Source of the DNA: Capitella teleta
Lineage: Eukaryota > Annelida > Polychaeta > Capitellidae
Reading direction: 5' to 3'
Assembly (NCBI GenBank): GCA_000328365.1
Contig: KB311872.1
Location: 806,653 to 870,652 of the forward strand
Length of the DNA: 64,000 bases
Below are positions 33,007 through 44,399 of the stretch, piece after piece. The notes beneath the pieces were generated by a model. The model had not been told where the DNA came from. It searched no databases and saw only the letters and a list, made by a program, of their open reading frames with translations. Positions within the stretch are counted from its first letter, which is position 1, and every line of letters begins with the position of its first letter. A program made the translations under genes and the position numbers.

Positions 33007-36000
33007 ATGCTGCGTTGTTGCGGTCACATCTGGCTGTGTTTCGGTTCGTTGTTTGTGTAATTCAACCACAACCATTGCAGACTACGATACTGCAATACTG
33101 GCACAAGTGGACCATGAGCTCGTGAGTACTGCATTATTCAGGAGCTATAGGAGTATATTCACACGAGGGATTTCTTTAATTATGTAATCAATTAATTCAT
33201 ATACAAATGTACTCGCATAGCAACGAAATTATTATCAATTAATATAGGCCTACCTGCACAGCAGTTTATCCTGAAATGCTATCAGTATTTTGTGCGAGAG
33301 AAATATAACTAAGGAGTCTTTATTTACATGGAACTTGAGGAAAGTTCCTCGATTAATCAAGATCGACAGCTACTAGTAGTTGGCATGTTTTCAATTGAAA
33401 TGAACCACATGCTTTGTTGGTGTCACTTATTTATTATTTTCCAATCACATATATTACAGAACAGGAGAATCGCTCATCACAACAGTTCTGGAAGATGTTC
33501 CTGTGGAGAAATCAGGAAAGTACTTTTTCAGCTGTCAGGTGAAACTAGTCAACGTGGCTCCGGGATGCATGTGGCACAAGGTCATCATCAACGCATTGCT
33601 CAAGTCAAACCGAAGTGAGTGTTACGTAACACATTCGTCAATTTCATCTTGTGTTAATTCAGCAAGAAATGCAGGCACCAAAAGATGCATGGCCCAAATG
33701 CCCCAAATGACCCCGGAAGATGGATGGGTCGACATCGAAGGTGACATCCAGGTTGACCAAGGTAATTAAGTGATCAGTATTTGCATTGTCATAATTATAA
33801 TAACCATCCAATCTAGACCGTTGGGTTATAACACACACAGTTATTGCATGCAGTGCACATATGCTGATGCCAATATAGCTATGTAGTTGTTTTGTATTTT
33901 CATTCACTCATTTCACTCGCATATGTAATCCTGAATTGTGTATGTGCTTGGTTTATATTCACGTTGATTCAATGCTAGACAACGATGTTGTTCCATTTAT
34001 TTATTTTACCCTAATAGTTATGTCATTTATATGGCCGTGAGAACGATACGAGTTTCCTGTAATATTCCAATATAAATTAATTAATGCTCATAAGAATCGA
34101 ATGGAAAGGCCTCATGACTTCATTCCATCCCCCGAAGCCATGCATGTTGTAAGTTATTTGTCTCCATTAGGAATTTTTTGTTTATTTCCACACAGGTACA
34201 AAACGGAATTCCGTGATATTTTTCCACCTTAATGTTGATCGACCTGGTTTTCGGGTTTCTCAATTGACAATTTGTCCATGAGTGTGCAACATGTAGTACA
34301 CTAATTTTACTGCAAACATATCCACTGAGTATTCCCCCTTTTAAAGACACGACCAAGATGACCATCCAGGTCTCCTCGGATGCAGACGTGAAGTACGAAG
34401 TCGATGAACCAGAACTTAGTCAGATTGTGGTGAACGAAAACTGGAAAGAACAAGCCAACCGGCGAATTGACAAGATTCGCAAAGGGGACATCACAATCAA
34501 GTAGGTTGGCGTGGTTGCCATGGAGACGTGACCTCTGTGACCTCTCACTGGTTTCCCTTCAGCGTGGATATCTCAGATGAGTTCGATCCGTCTAAAGTTG
34601 TCATCAAGGTATATGGCGTGTCATTCTCAACAGGTGTGCAATTTGATTACCCTGAGAATCTTTTACAGGTGAAACAGCTGTCTCACTCCTTTCCCTGGGG
34701 AACATGCGTCAAGGCAGGGGCCTTGTTTGGCACATCAGCAGCAGATAAAGCGTATACAGCATTTTTCCTTAAACACTTCAAGTGGGCCACATTCGAGAAC
34801 AGCATGAAATGGAGGTTCATGACCCCGACAGAGGTCAGTCACTTTGACCTTTCGGACGTATACCCCTGATCTCTCATACCTCGATGATGCAATTCCAGGG
34901 CAAAACAGTGTTCAGTACAGTTGACCGGGCGTTAGATGTCCTTATTCCAAACGGGTAAACTTATCGTTTATCTTGTAATATGTTGCCATGGTTACCCTAC
35001 GCCATTCCACAGAATCAAAGTGCGAGGTCACTGTATTGCGTGGGGAAAATCAACGAAGGTTCCAGTCTGGCTACGCTCTGGTGATGCAAAACGAGTGGAA
35101 GAAGCAGTGTCCAAGAGAATTGACGAGCTCGCTGACCACTACCAGGGGGTGTAGGTGACACTCTCGACCGATGTATCACGTCTAAAGTATCTCTGGCCTC
35201 CAGATTCGCACACTACGACGTCTGCAATGAGCAGCTACACGGAGACTGGTACGAACAGAAGACGAAGGACCCCCACTACATCGACCAAATGTTCCTCAAG
35301 AGCGCAGCACAAGATGACACTGTTGACCTTTGCCTCAACGACTACGACGTCTGCAGCAAGGGAATTTTTACTTCGGTTGGTGATTTTCTGATTTCAGATT
35401 GCCCCCTTACCGTCCTTTTAGGCATACCGTCGCCAGGGCCTATCTATGGTGGAGAGAGGGGTCCCTGTTAGTTACCTGGGAATCCAGAGCCATATGGGTT
35501 GCTACCCTGATGTGGATCTATTGACAGTAAACATAATAAATAAACACACGCAGCGTGTTTTACCTGTGTTTGCAGAAGCGATTGCAAATCCTGGCAGAGA
35601 CTGGAATTCCACTCTTCATCACTGAGTTAGATGTGAGGCAGGAGGACATTGAACTGCGGGCTCAGGGTTACGAGGATATCCTCCGCCTTTACTTCAGTCA
35701 CCCCAGTGTGCACGGTATCATCATTTGGGGCTTCTGGAAGGAGAACATCTCGTACGAGACGGCAGCTCTGGCCGAGGGGAAGAAAAACATCAAGGTAAAG
35801 CGTATACGAATCGCTGCGTTCTTGATAGTGCAGATTATATAGGCCTTTGCTATTGGTTAATATATGATATACCATACTGATATATCGACGCATAAATTCA
35901 ATGACTCTCTAAATGCTTGTGACATGACCTACTTAGCTATATTAAGTTGCTAAGACTGTATCTGTAGTGTGTTCACTTCCAATGTTGTCTGTATGTTTGC

Positions 36001-36215
36001 AGTGGAACCAAGCCGGAGAGAAAGTTCACCATTTATGGACAAAAGAATGGCAGACGACAGAAAAGCTCCGACCACAGAATAAAGAGGAAAGCTTCGAGTT
36101 CCGAGGGTTCTTTGGAGAATATGAACTGAATTTGGAATACGACGGAGAAACGCAATGGACTCACTCGTTTTCGCTTGAGGAAGGCAAAGACGTCAACATT
36201 GATGTCAACGTATGA
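33007..36215 (+). CDS. Animal GH10 glycosidase (xylanase-like fold) with N-terminal carbohydrate-binding-like region
   Basis: Supported exons are 33460-33614, 33663-33761, 34347-34500, 34563-34608, 34669-34833, 34899-34954, 35013-35150, 35204-35375, 35422-35526, 35576-35794 and 36003-36215, all in phase. GH10 enzymes cleave beta-1,4-xylan-type backbones. Family landmarks are VRGHCIAWGKS, HYDVCNE with the acid/base glutamate (35229-35231), GIQSHM, ITELDV with the nucleophile glutamate (35624-35626) and GIIIWGFW. The first part (about 33460-34608) has a beta-rich, CBM-like look. The 5' end is unsure: an ATG at 33007 opens a signal-peptide-like run (HIWLCFGSLF), followed by GT and by AGs only 26 or 53 nt later, leading to a short exon ending at 33121. 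Such proteins occur in many marine invertebrates; the natural substrate is not established. Confidence 0.85.
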
Positions 36216-37770
36216 TTCTACGAATTGCCCGAAGTCGAGGAATTGTTTATAACAATTGACAGGTGAATACTTCGTTTATGAAGCGAGAGAGTGAATGTCC
36301 ATATTATGTAATTATTCAGGATTTTCTCAGGGGTTGCAAATTTCTTAGGAAAGGGTGGTTGTTTTAAGGGTTTTATTTTTGTAACTGGACCTCAAGTAGT
36401 CAATGATCGAGGGTGTGTATGCAATATGTCGGGTGTTAATTATCGATATAAAACTGCTAGGTTCAAATATAAGAAGTGAAGATTATTAATGCATTTGTCA
36501 AAGAAAATGTAGGATGATACCCGGTGCATCAATAGATGTAATGTGTAAGCATTGATCGAGTACTGATATATATATATATAAGTGACCATCCATAGCTACA
36601 TAAACTTCCAGTGAAATAATCTGATCTTTTTAAATTATTTTATTCGTGAAATATATGTTTACAGTAAAATTCTTATTCAATATATTCTCTCTTGTTTCGT
36701 ACACATTTAATAATTATATCGGTGTGCAGGTATAAGGGACACAAATTGCTTTATCTGAGACCGGAGGATTGTGAAACCCAATTTCTGACCGAGGTAATTA
36801 AAGCGTTCTACTTTAATTGTAACACTGAAAGTTGGGCGCATTTATGATGCTGTGAAATAAATAATAATATTTTATTTTGTAAATGGCAGCACATTCACAG
36901 CAAAGATTGAAAAAAAAAAAAAAAAAACATTCATCGTTTAAATTAGGAGTGGAATTATCATTTACATTGTCATCATCAGGATTTGTGAAAGAAATTCAAT
37001 TAATTTTGTTTGAATTTACATTTTTAATACACAAGTGTGTGGTCCGATTCAGATATCGCTCACATGCACTCGTGCCAGTCATAATTAATTAAAAATCACA
37101 AAATATTGAAAGCTGCCGTGGAATACAATCTCGAGAGTAAGGGTTTAAATTGTAAAATGAAATTTAAAAAATGATTAAATTCAATCATCACACAAGTTCA
37201 AAGCCCACGCTTTATAAGCCATCAAATGGGTGCTAAATGCGAGTAACCATATCACACCAAATGACATACATTAAGTAATGGAACAAAGTACGACTTAGAT
37301 TTTTTAAAGAGAAACAGCGTTGTATTCGCTGACAAACGATCAGCCAATAATGCGCTCGGGTTCATTACCAAAGACCTCATATACCACCCGTGGCCTCGGT
37401 CTGTTAATTATTTCATCATAACTCACACAATCATCAGCTAATCAAAGTCACCGCTGTCTGAGCTGATCTCTGATTTGCCAGCACATACAAATAATTCAAC
37501 CACAAACAACACAAAACAAATGCACCCTTGCAAAATCCATCATAACTGGACAGTAGTTCTGGACTTTATCTCCTAGGATTAAAATTAACAAGCGAGCCAG
37601 AGGGAAATGCGCAATAGCTGGTTGTCTTAATTAGTCTCACGTGCACGAGCACAATAATATACTCAGATGCAGTCGAAAAAAGGAAAAAAAAAAAAAAAAA
37701 AAAAAAAAAAGATGTTTCACCGGAGATGTTGCCATGCCAACGCTAGAACTCCTCTTGCTTTCACTTCGTT
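36216..37770. other. Intergenic region between GH10 and PAN/TSP1 genes
   Basis: AT-rich sequence forming the tail-to-tail gap of two convergent genes. A plus-strand AATAAA near 36856 could end the GH10 transcript. It has A-runs at about 36909-36926 and 37684-37710. The open frame at 36883-37092 is low-complexity and not believed. Confidence 0.5.
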
Positions 37771-40700
37771 TTAAAACCAAGGTCTGCTGAATTGTCGGAT
37801 GTGACGACGGACACCAGCCAGGTCAGACAGAAATATAATAAATATGAAAGAAATCAAAATGACGATGGCGGTGGTTGAAACGAATATGTTAGAAGTGTGT
37901 GCATCACTTTCGGTGTACACTTCCGTTGGCAAAAGCTCTCGGCGCCGCTTCAATACAGAATTGCCTGAAGATCCGCCTACAAAAAAGACAGTGTGATAAT
38001 GCTATGAAGCGATTGATTAAGATATCCCACACCCGAAGGACACTGTTTTCGCTCGCAGAAGTCGTGTTGCGTTGCTTGGCCCTCACACGGAAGACCATGG
38101 CCAGATTGGCCAGCGCATGCCCTTTGTCTGAAGGTTGTTCCTCCACCACAAGACGCCGAGCATGTGGACCATTGCGTCCAATTGATCCAGACGCCATCCA
38201 CATCAGGAACGCACTCCTCTCTCTGAACAGCGTACCCTGAAGAAAGGTAATAAAAGGGCATTAAATATCTTATCTCTAATAAAATTAAGAACAATTCACT
38301 TACCGAGACGGATTTCTCTGTCCCCAATTCGTCCAATAAGAGTATACGGCTGAGTTAAATTCAAAGATATCATAATGCGCGACTTTTTGAACGCATTGAT
38401 TTTGTAGTTTGAGTAGCATGTTGTCCATTCTGTCCATGTTGCCCACTCGAGATAACCAGAACTTTGGTCCACCAATTGGTCAGTGAATGCAGATGCATCA
38501 TTAGGGAAGCTGGATGCATAGGGTGGCTTGGTTCCCATTTGCGATGTATCTGGTTGCGTAGTATCTGGTAGTGTGGTATCTGCTTGTGTAGTATCTGCTT
38601 GTGTAGTACCTGGTAGTGTGGTATATGCTTGTGTAGTATCTGGTAGTGTAGTATCTCCTTGTGTAGTACCTGGTAGTGTGTTATCTGCTTGTGTAGTATC
38701 TGGTAGTGTGGTATCTGATTGTGTGGTATCTCCTTGTGTAGTACCTGGTAGTGTGGTATCTGCTTGTGTAGTATATGCTTGTGTAGTATCTGGTAGTGTG
38801 GTATCTGCTTGTGTAGTACCTGGTAGTGTGGTATCTGCTTGTGTAGTATCTGCTTGTGTAGTACCTGGTAGTGTAGAATCTGCTTGTGTAGTATCTGGTC
38901 GTGTGGTATCTGGTTGTGTTGTATCGAATTGTGTGGTACTGGCTTGTGTAGTATATTGTTTTGTAGTCGTTCTGGAGTTTAATTTTGTTGTAGCTAGAAA
39001 AAGAATAATTATCTTAATTCATCACACACATATTCATTAAATTAAACTGAAATCCAGTAGAAAGATACATGTACATAGAAATATTTCCATGTTTAGGAAG
39101 GTCCTCTTTTAAATTCTTGAGAGACTGTTACCGGTAATTTAATTAAGAGTGATCACTCCTGAATCTTATGCCAGACTCTCGGCGATTTACTGGATAATTC
39201 TGAAGCGCTATTTTATTGCTAAAACGACGATCAATAGAGTTAAGTTACTCTGGAATATGAATAACACGGATATGGGCCTTCATCTCCTTTGCGCGATGTG
39301 GATCAAATTCCGGATTGTGTTCTGTGGGATTCCTTCCTAATATTCCTACAACATCACGACGAGAGCGTTAAGCGCTGCTGGTCTCTTAATCCTAGCCATC
39401 ACTCACCACTCGAGTTCATCGCATAGGAATGATACTCTATGGGATTGATGTCAAGTGAATATAAGAAACCCGCGACATCGTCTGTAGTTCTTGACCAACA
39501 CGTGGACAGTCCTACTTCAAACATCTTAAGAGCACGCCTTCTCTAAGAGTCCGTCGATCACTCTTGGCATATTGAATACAGAGCTGCCAAACGAACTGTC
39601 TGAATCCAAAATAAATGTTTATCTTTGGGTCCAAACTTTTCTCTCTGAATAAAGCATATGGCAACTGAGTCTGGCTTCTGAAACGAATTTTGTTTTCTCT
39701 TTTTTTTTTCATATGACCACATCCATGCTGGCAACTCATGCGCTTGCATTTTCTGTAATTGAAACAATTATGAAAGCAGAAACCTTTCTTTTGGATAACA
39801 GTTTAAATGAGATTAAATTTGAATAATACTGCCCACTCACCCTCAGTGCAAATCTTGTCGTACAGATCAACATTCATCCACGGAAGGTTAATTACATCAT
39901 GTGTATAACTGCTTTCGGAATTAAGGTAGCATTTTTGCCCACTACTGACGTAGTCGGTTGATTTACAGGCACTGTTGTCCAGACACAATTGAAGACAAAC
40001 TTGAATGTCCACAATGTAAGGGGAGTCTGCAATATCCAAGTTCATGATTGCTGAGTGGGTATTGAAGAGTTCCATTTTGCACGTCGAGCCAATGACAGCT
40101 GAAATGTACATTTGATTTTCATAGCTTTCTTAGGTAGTACAGGGTTACCGGCGAATCGAGAAATTTCCCTACTACAGTATTCTTCTTTTCTTTTTTTCTT
40201 TAACTAATGCCATATTATGGTAATCAAAATTGTTGCACGTGAGCTGGATCAAAGAAGCTTTAACAAGAAGCCCAACTTCCTATTTGCTCCACGTCCTTGA
40301 TAATCCTCGCATCCACACGCTTTGCATTGGACTCCATAGCCAGACGACCACTTGCTCTTTTTAATAACTTGTCTGTGGCAAATATAACACTCGATCTGCC
40401 ATCTTCGCAATGTTAATTGCGCAGCTCGCTCGCTCTGTTAAAGTACTTTGGAACTTCATCAGCAGAGGGCGTGAGGAGTGGGAGTTGGGCTTCTTGTTAA
40501 GACTTCCAAAGAATTTGGAGACTAAGAACGCTCACTGAGATATCGTCAGTATATTTTCAGCCCTATTTTCACCCCTTGGTTGATCGAACGATGGGTTTAA
40601 AGCCCTGAATAGCGATCGACATATCGGGTCAAGAAAACACAGAAGAGCAGTCAATGAACCCCCCTTTTTTTTATTCAAGAATAATTACAGAAATGTGAGA

Positions 40701-41873
40701 TATTAAATGAAAATACAGACACACAAAAAAAAACATGCACGAGAAGGTAATGAAAAGGTGAATGAAAAAATAATAACCATAGATTCAGCTTAATAGCCTT
40801 CTGATTTCGATCCTTAAAACCGCGAAAAAATGGTTCTTTGTGGAAGCAATGAGCACTTCTTGTCCTCTGCGTAGTACGTTGCAGAATTTCCAAAAAGAAC
40901 ATATATGTTTGTTCTCTTCTTAGACATCTTGGTGAGAGAATCCAAAATAATGAAGTGTTGAGTCAAATTCGTATTTCGACCAGGCAATGGAGCCAGGAGA
41001 CAAGGTTAACATTTTAACAATTAACTATCAACACGAGTCCATCAAATAAGCGCAAGAGTATAATTGATCGACTCCTGCTTGGCTCGCTGAAACACCTTGA
41101 AAGCGTCGAGTGCGACGCTGTGTTATCGCTCACTTCGAGAAGAAACGGATCATATCGTCCGTTTTTAAGAGCAACACAACAAATAACTAACTGATCGATG
41201 AAAGCAGAACAAGATCTACTTTAAATTGAAAATCCTTTAAAACGATCCATCTCCCTTTAATTTCGCAGTAAATCGGTATTTTCTGTGGATGATCACGATC
41301 GCTCCGACATATTCCCGATAGCTAACTGAGCGTTCAACGATGCGTGAAGCCTAAGTTGACCAAATCAGCCGCTGCGCAGTGGCGCTGCTGGTCGCTTTTA
41401 TTCAACACATTAGGGCTGATAGACTTCTTGGTCTCCTAATTCTTTGAGGCTTCTTAATTTAGCTCGATTTAAAATTTAGGCTTCCATGCAAGTGTCAGCT
41501 GCTTGTCTATGATAGACGCAGGTTAAATTCGCCACACGTCCAACGGGTGACCAACTTGCATGATAATCAACCGCAATGAATTCACCGCTTATAATTGTGA
41601 GGTTAGTCCTTGTATTTAGTATTTTCACTGGATGCTGATTATTTTGAATTGAGAGTTCCTAGCGGCATTGCGTAAGCGACAGGAAGGTTATATATGGTTA
41701 ACGATATGAGGGATTGATCGTGGTCAGAAGAATATAAAAGCTAGTTGAAACCAAACTAAAATATTTTAATTCTTTAATTTGGTTAAATATTATAAACATA
41801 TACTTTTCTACTCACCAGCAATTAGCTGAACAGTGCAGATAAATACCCGAAAAGACCCTCTGTAGTCATTCAT
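37771..41873 (-). CDS. Type I membrane protein: signal peptide, PAN/apple, Thr-rich pentapeptide repeats, TSP1, TM
   Basis: Five exons, complement of 41816-41873, 39841-40098, 38304-38993, 38033-38236 and 37771-37976, join in frame to 471 residues. Residues 1-20 are a signal peptide (FRVFICTVQLIAA). Residues about 21-103 form a PAN/apple-like domain (VCLQLCLDNSACKSTDYV, CYLNSES). Residues about 106-248 are pentapeptides of the TTQAD/TTLPG kind, a likely O-glycosylated mucin stalk. A degenerate W-x-x-W segment (WATWTEWTTC) follows, then a good TSP1 repeat (352-402) with WINWTQWSTCSASCGGG. A TM helix (about 434-456) and a short basic tail end the protein. It is probably a cell-surface adhesion or glycan-binding receptor. 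The combination is not one I know as a named family; each domain call is by motif. Confidence 0.87.
38541..38950 (-). repeat. 15-nt tandem repeat coding for Thr-rich pentapeptides
   Basis: About 27 tandem 15-nt units lie inside the third exon of the PAN/TSP1 gene. On the minus strand they read TTQAD, TTLPG, TTLPD, TTQAY and similar. All changes keep the frame and the TT pair, so selection has maintained the peptide. Confidence 0.93.
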
Positions 41874-44399
41874 CCTGGTTACGGCAAATCTACTTCTGAT
41901 GACCCAGCAACCTCCCCAGCACAATCGAGCCGAGGATGCGTTTGGCAAATAATCCGATGAGTTGATCCTTTTTGGCCTTGCGCCTCTAACGCCTAAGTTC
42001 ACGGGCGCAGCATCGAATAACCCCTTGCATATAGGGATATTATCGGGAGCAGGTGTGCACTTTCCCTGATGACCGAAGTATCTGAGTTTGGGGCGCCGGG
42101 TGTCGTTCCTGCTGATTTCCTGACAGCTATGTATACACCTGCAATCAATGTCCCCCCCCCCCCTTTTCCAAACCACATCAACTATTCTGAGGCAATTATT
42201 GACCGGTGAGCCTCTTTTGGGTTAAAGTATAGCTCTTGCAAACAATTCAGAGATCTCTGATGATGGATACAGAAGAATAAAGAACATCTTCCATTAGGCT
42301 AAGAAGCCAAGCTCTTCAGACGTTTTACAGGTTTTCCTTCTGAGGTAGCTCGACAATGTTCATGTATAGATAGAAGCTATGGTTAAAGATACTCTATCGA
42401 TCCCCGTACGATCCAGACCAACCAATGAACAAGATATACTCAATTCCAAGAAAGTATCTAATTTACAAAAGAGGCTACTCAATTGCCAAAAGACTATAAA
42501 AATTTTATCTATATGAGTCATTGTTATTAGCTAATTCGAGTGTGTATTCCGCAATAATATTCAACTTTTAAAAAGACATTTTACTTAATACAATTAAAGA
42601 ATCTGAATCTCTTCTCATCACCCAGAAATACTCATTTTGTAACTGGCATAACCGGCCGGTGTACTTGTATGAATTTATTTATATAGCGCCATAATTTCCA
42701 ATAAAATTGTTCAGTTGCGCTTGACGTAATACATGTAATAAATAAAATAATATGAACATAAAATAAATACAAGAATATATTAAAAAAGAAAAACGTAACA
42801 TATTGTAAGTGAACATTAGTTATACAGTCATATTAAAATAATCAAAATGCAATTCTAAAAAAAGTGAGTTTTCAATTTTAATTCAAAACTTGTAGTGAGT
42901 TAATGTAATAGTACAGAGTTACGTAATCGTCCTTATAAGCCGCATTTGGTCGAGCGCCCAATGTAGGCTGAATGCTGCTTAAATATTATAGACTTGGCGT
43001 GATTGTATTCGCGTTCATTTCCGCTGATCGGGCTCCCAGAGAGAGATGAGGAAATAAATCGAGTACACACCACTGACGACGGTCTGCCTCCCGTGTTCGT
43101 TCTCTTGCGTCGAGAAACCCTCTGAAGGGTAACCTCCCCCCCCCCCCCCCCCCCCCCCCGATTACAATTTGTCAATAGCAGCAATAAAGCGACCACATAA
43201 TTAACGCTTCATACTGGAATCGTGCAAGTTAATAACTCAGTCTTTGGGCTAGGCCCTGAAACCAGGATGCTATTATTTTCCCAATCTCTATTCATATAAC
43301 AAAGTGCGTTGTGATCTTGAATGCCATCTTACCGAGCCAGATATCAGTCTACGCTCTTAACACTTGACCAATAGCCTCGGGTCCAAAATCCCCGTAACTT
43401 GCGGCTTTTGAGATTAATGTATTTCTTTATTACCTCGGGTGTATGCCGAACCCTTCAACCCATTCCTGGCTTCGTGGTTAACGTTTCCGCTTTTGATTAT
43501 CGCACACCTTTGTGCAACAATTTTTTAAACTGCAGCTCGGCTGACTGTTTATCTGGCCAAACTTTTATTCATTAACTTTAGACATTAAAAAAAGCTATAG
43601 GCCATCAACATTTCCTTGCATAATGATTACCGTTCACACGAATTGCATGGCATAATCCATTGTGCAATGTATTGGCATATATAGCTTCGCCCAGCATCCA
43701 CCAAAGCGATAAGATCAGCTAAACAAATAAAAAGTCAAAGGTAAATGAGTCAACAATGAAAATTTTATTCAATTTGGATATATGTCATAAAAAGGGTATA
43801 TGCAAAAAAAATAATACTTCAGTTTATGTATGAGTCATGAGTTGGAAAGCATATAAGTATATAAGGACGGAATTTCAACGATCCATACGATAAATAAAAA
43901 TACATAATCTCGATTATTGAATCTTTGGAAGTTATGCTTCAGTCTTCGATTCAGAGTGCAAGCCTTCATGGAACACGGTGGCAACAATCTCGAAATTTCT
44001 CATAGCACATGTTCACAGAAGAACCCCGCCAATATCCTTCCAAAGCGTAAGCAACTGCTACTCAAACACTACCATTTCATCTCGCCTTGTGATCAATACG
44101 CCAGGCCTGCCCATATGTACATGGTATTCACAAATGTTGACAATATAACGCTAGTACAACACATGATACAATATACAGTGTACGTTCAAACAAAATAAGC
44201 TTTAATGCCATGATTTAAATGTCTCATTTATAACAAAATACCCTGTTGATTAACTTTATTATCACTCATAAGCCATGAATTGCTTCACTAATAATGCCAT
44301 TATTTATAATTTATAATTTATTATAATGGCGGTATTTCCGTTCAATTCCATAGCAGGGCCTGAGCATATATGCTCAAGATTAACTATCACAATTACGGA
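41874..44399. other. Intergenic region between PAN/TSP1 and TNFR-like gene 1
   Basis: It contains the presumed promoter of the PAN/TSP1 gene, poly-C runs at 42152-42163 and 43136-43159, and one copy of a short repeat family at about 43498-43575. A minus-strand frame upstream of the signal-peptide ATG (to 42176) is open and cysteine-bearing (CTPAPDNIPICKGLF), loosely like a Frizzled-type CRD, but it has no second supporting feature. No other gene is seen. Confidence 0.35.
43498..43575 (+). repeat. Short repeat family C, copy
   Basis: It contains CACACCTTTGTGCAAC followed by GCTCGGCTGACTGTT and TGGCCAAAC. The same order recurs at about 56197-56262 and, inverted, at about 21298-21366. Noncoding; probably a degraded transposon. 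Confidence 0.5.

Noticed and set aside
38541-38950. CRISPR-like array of short repeats
   Set aside because: Units are contiguous 15-mers without spacers inside a coding exon of an animal gene.
38528-39040. 170-codon plus-strand frame of repeated V-V-S-A-C units
   Set aside because: It is the antisense of the Thr-rich repeat in the PAN/TSP1 gene. The minus strand has a proper signal peptide, domains and matching splice phases.
43917-44198. 93-codon plus-strand frame
   Set aside because: No recognisable motif, no splice context, AT-rich intergenic setting.
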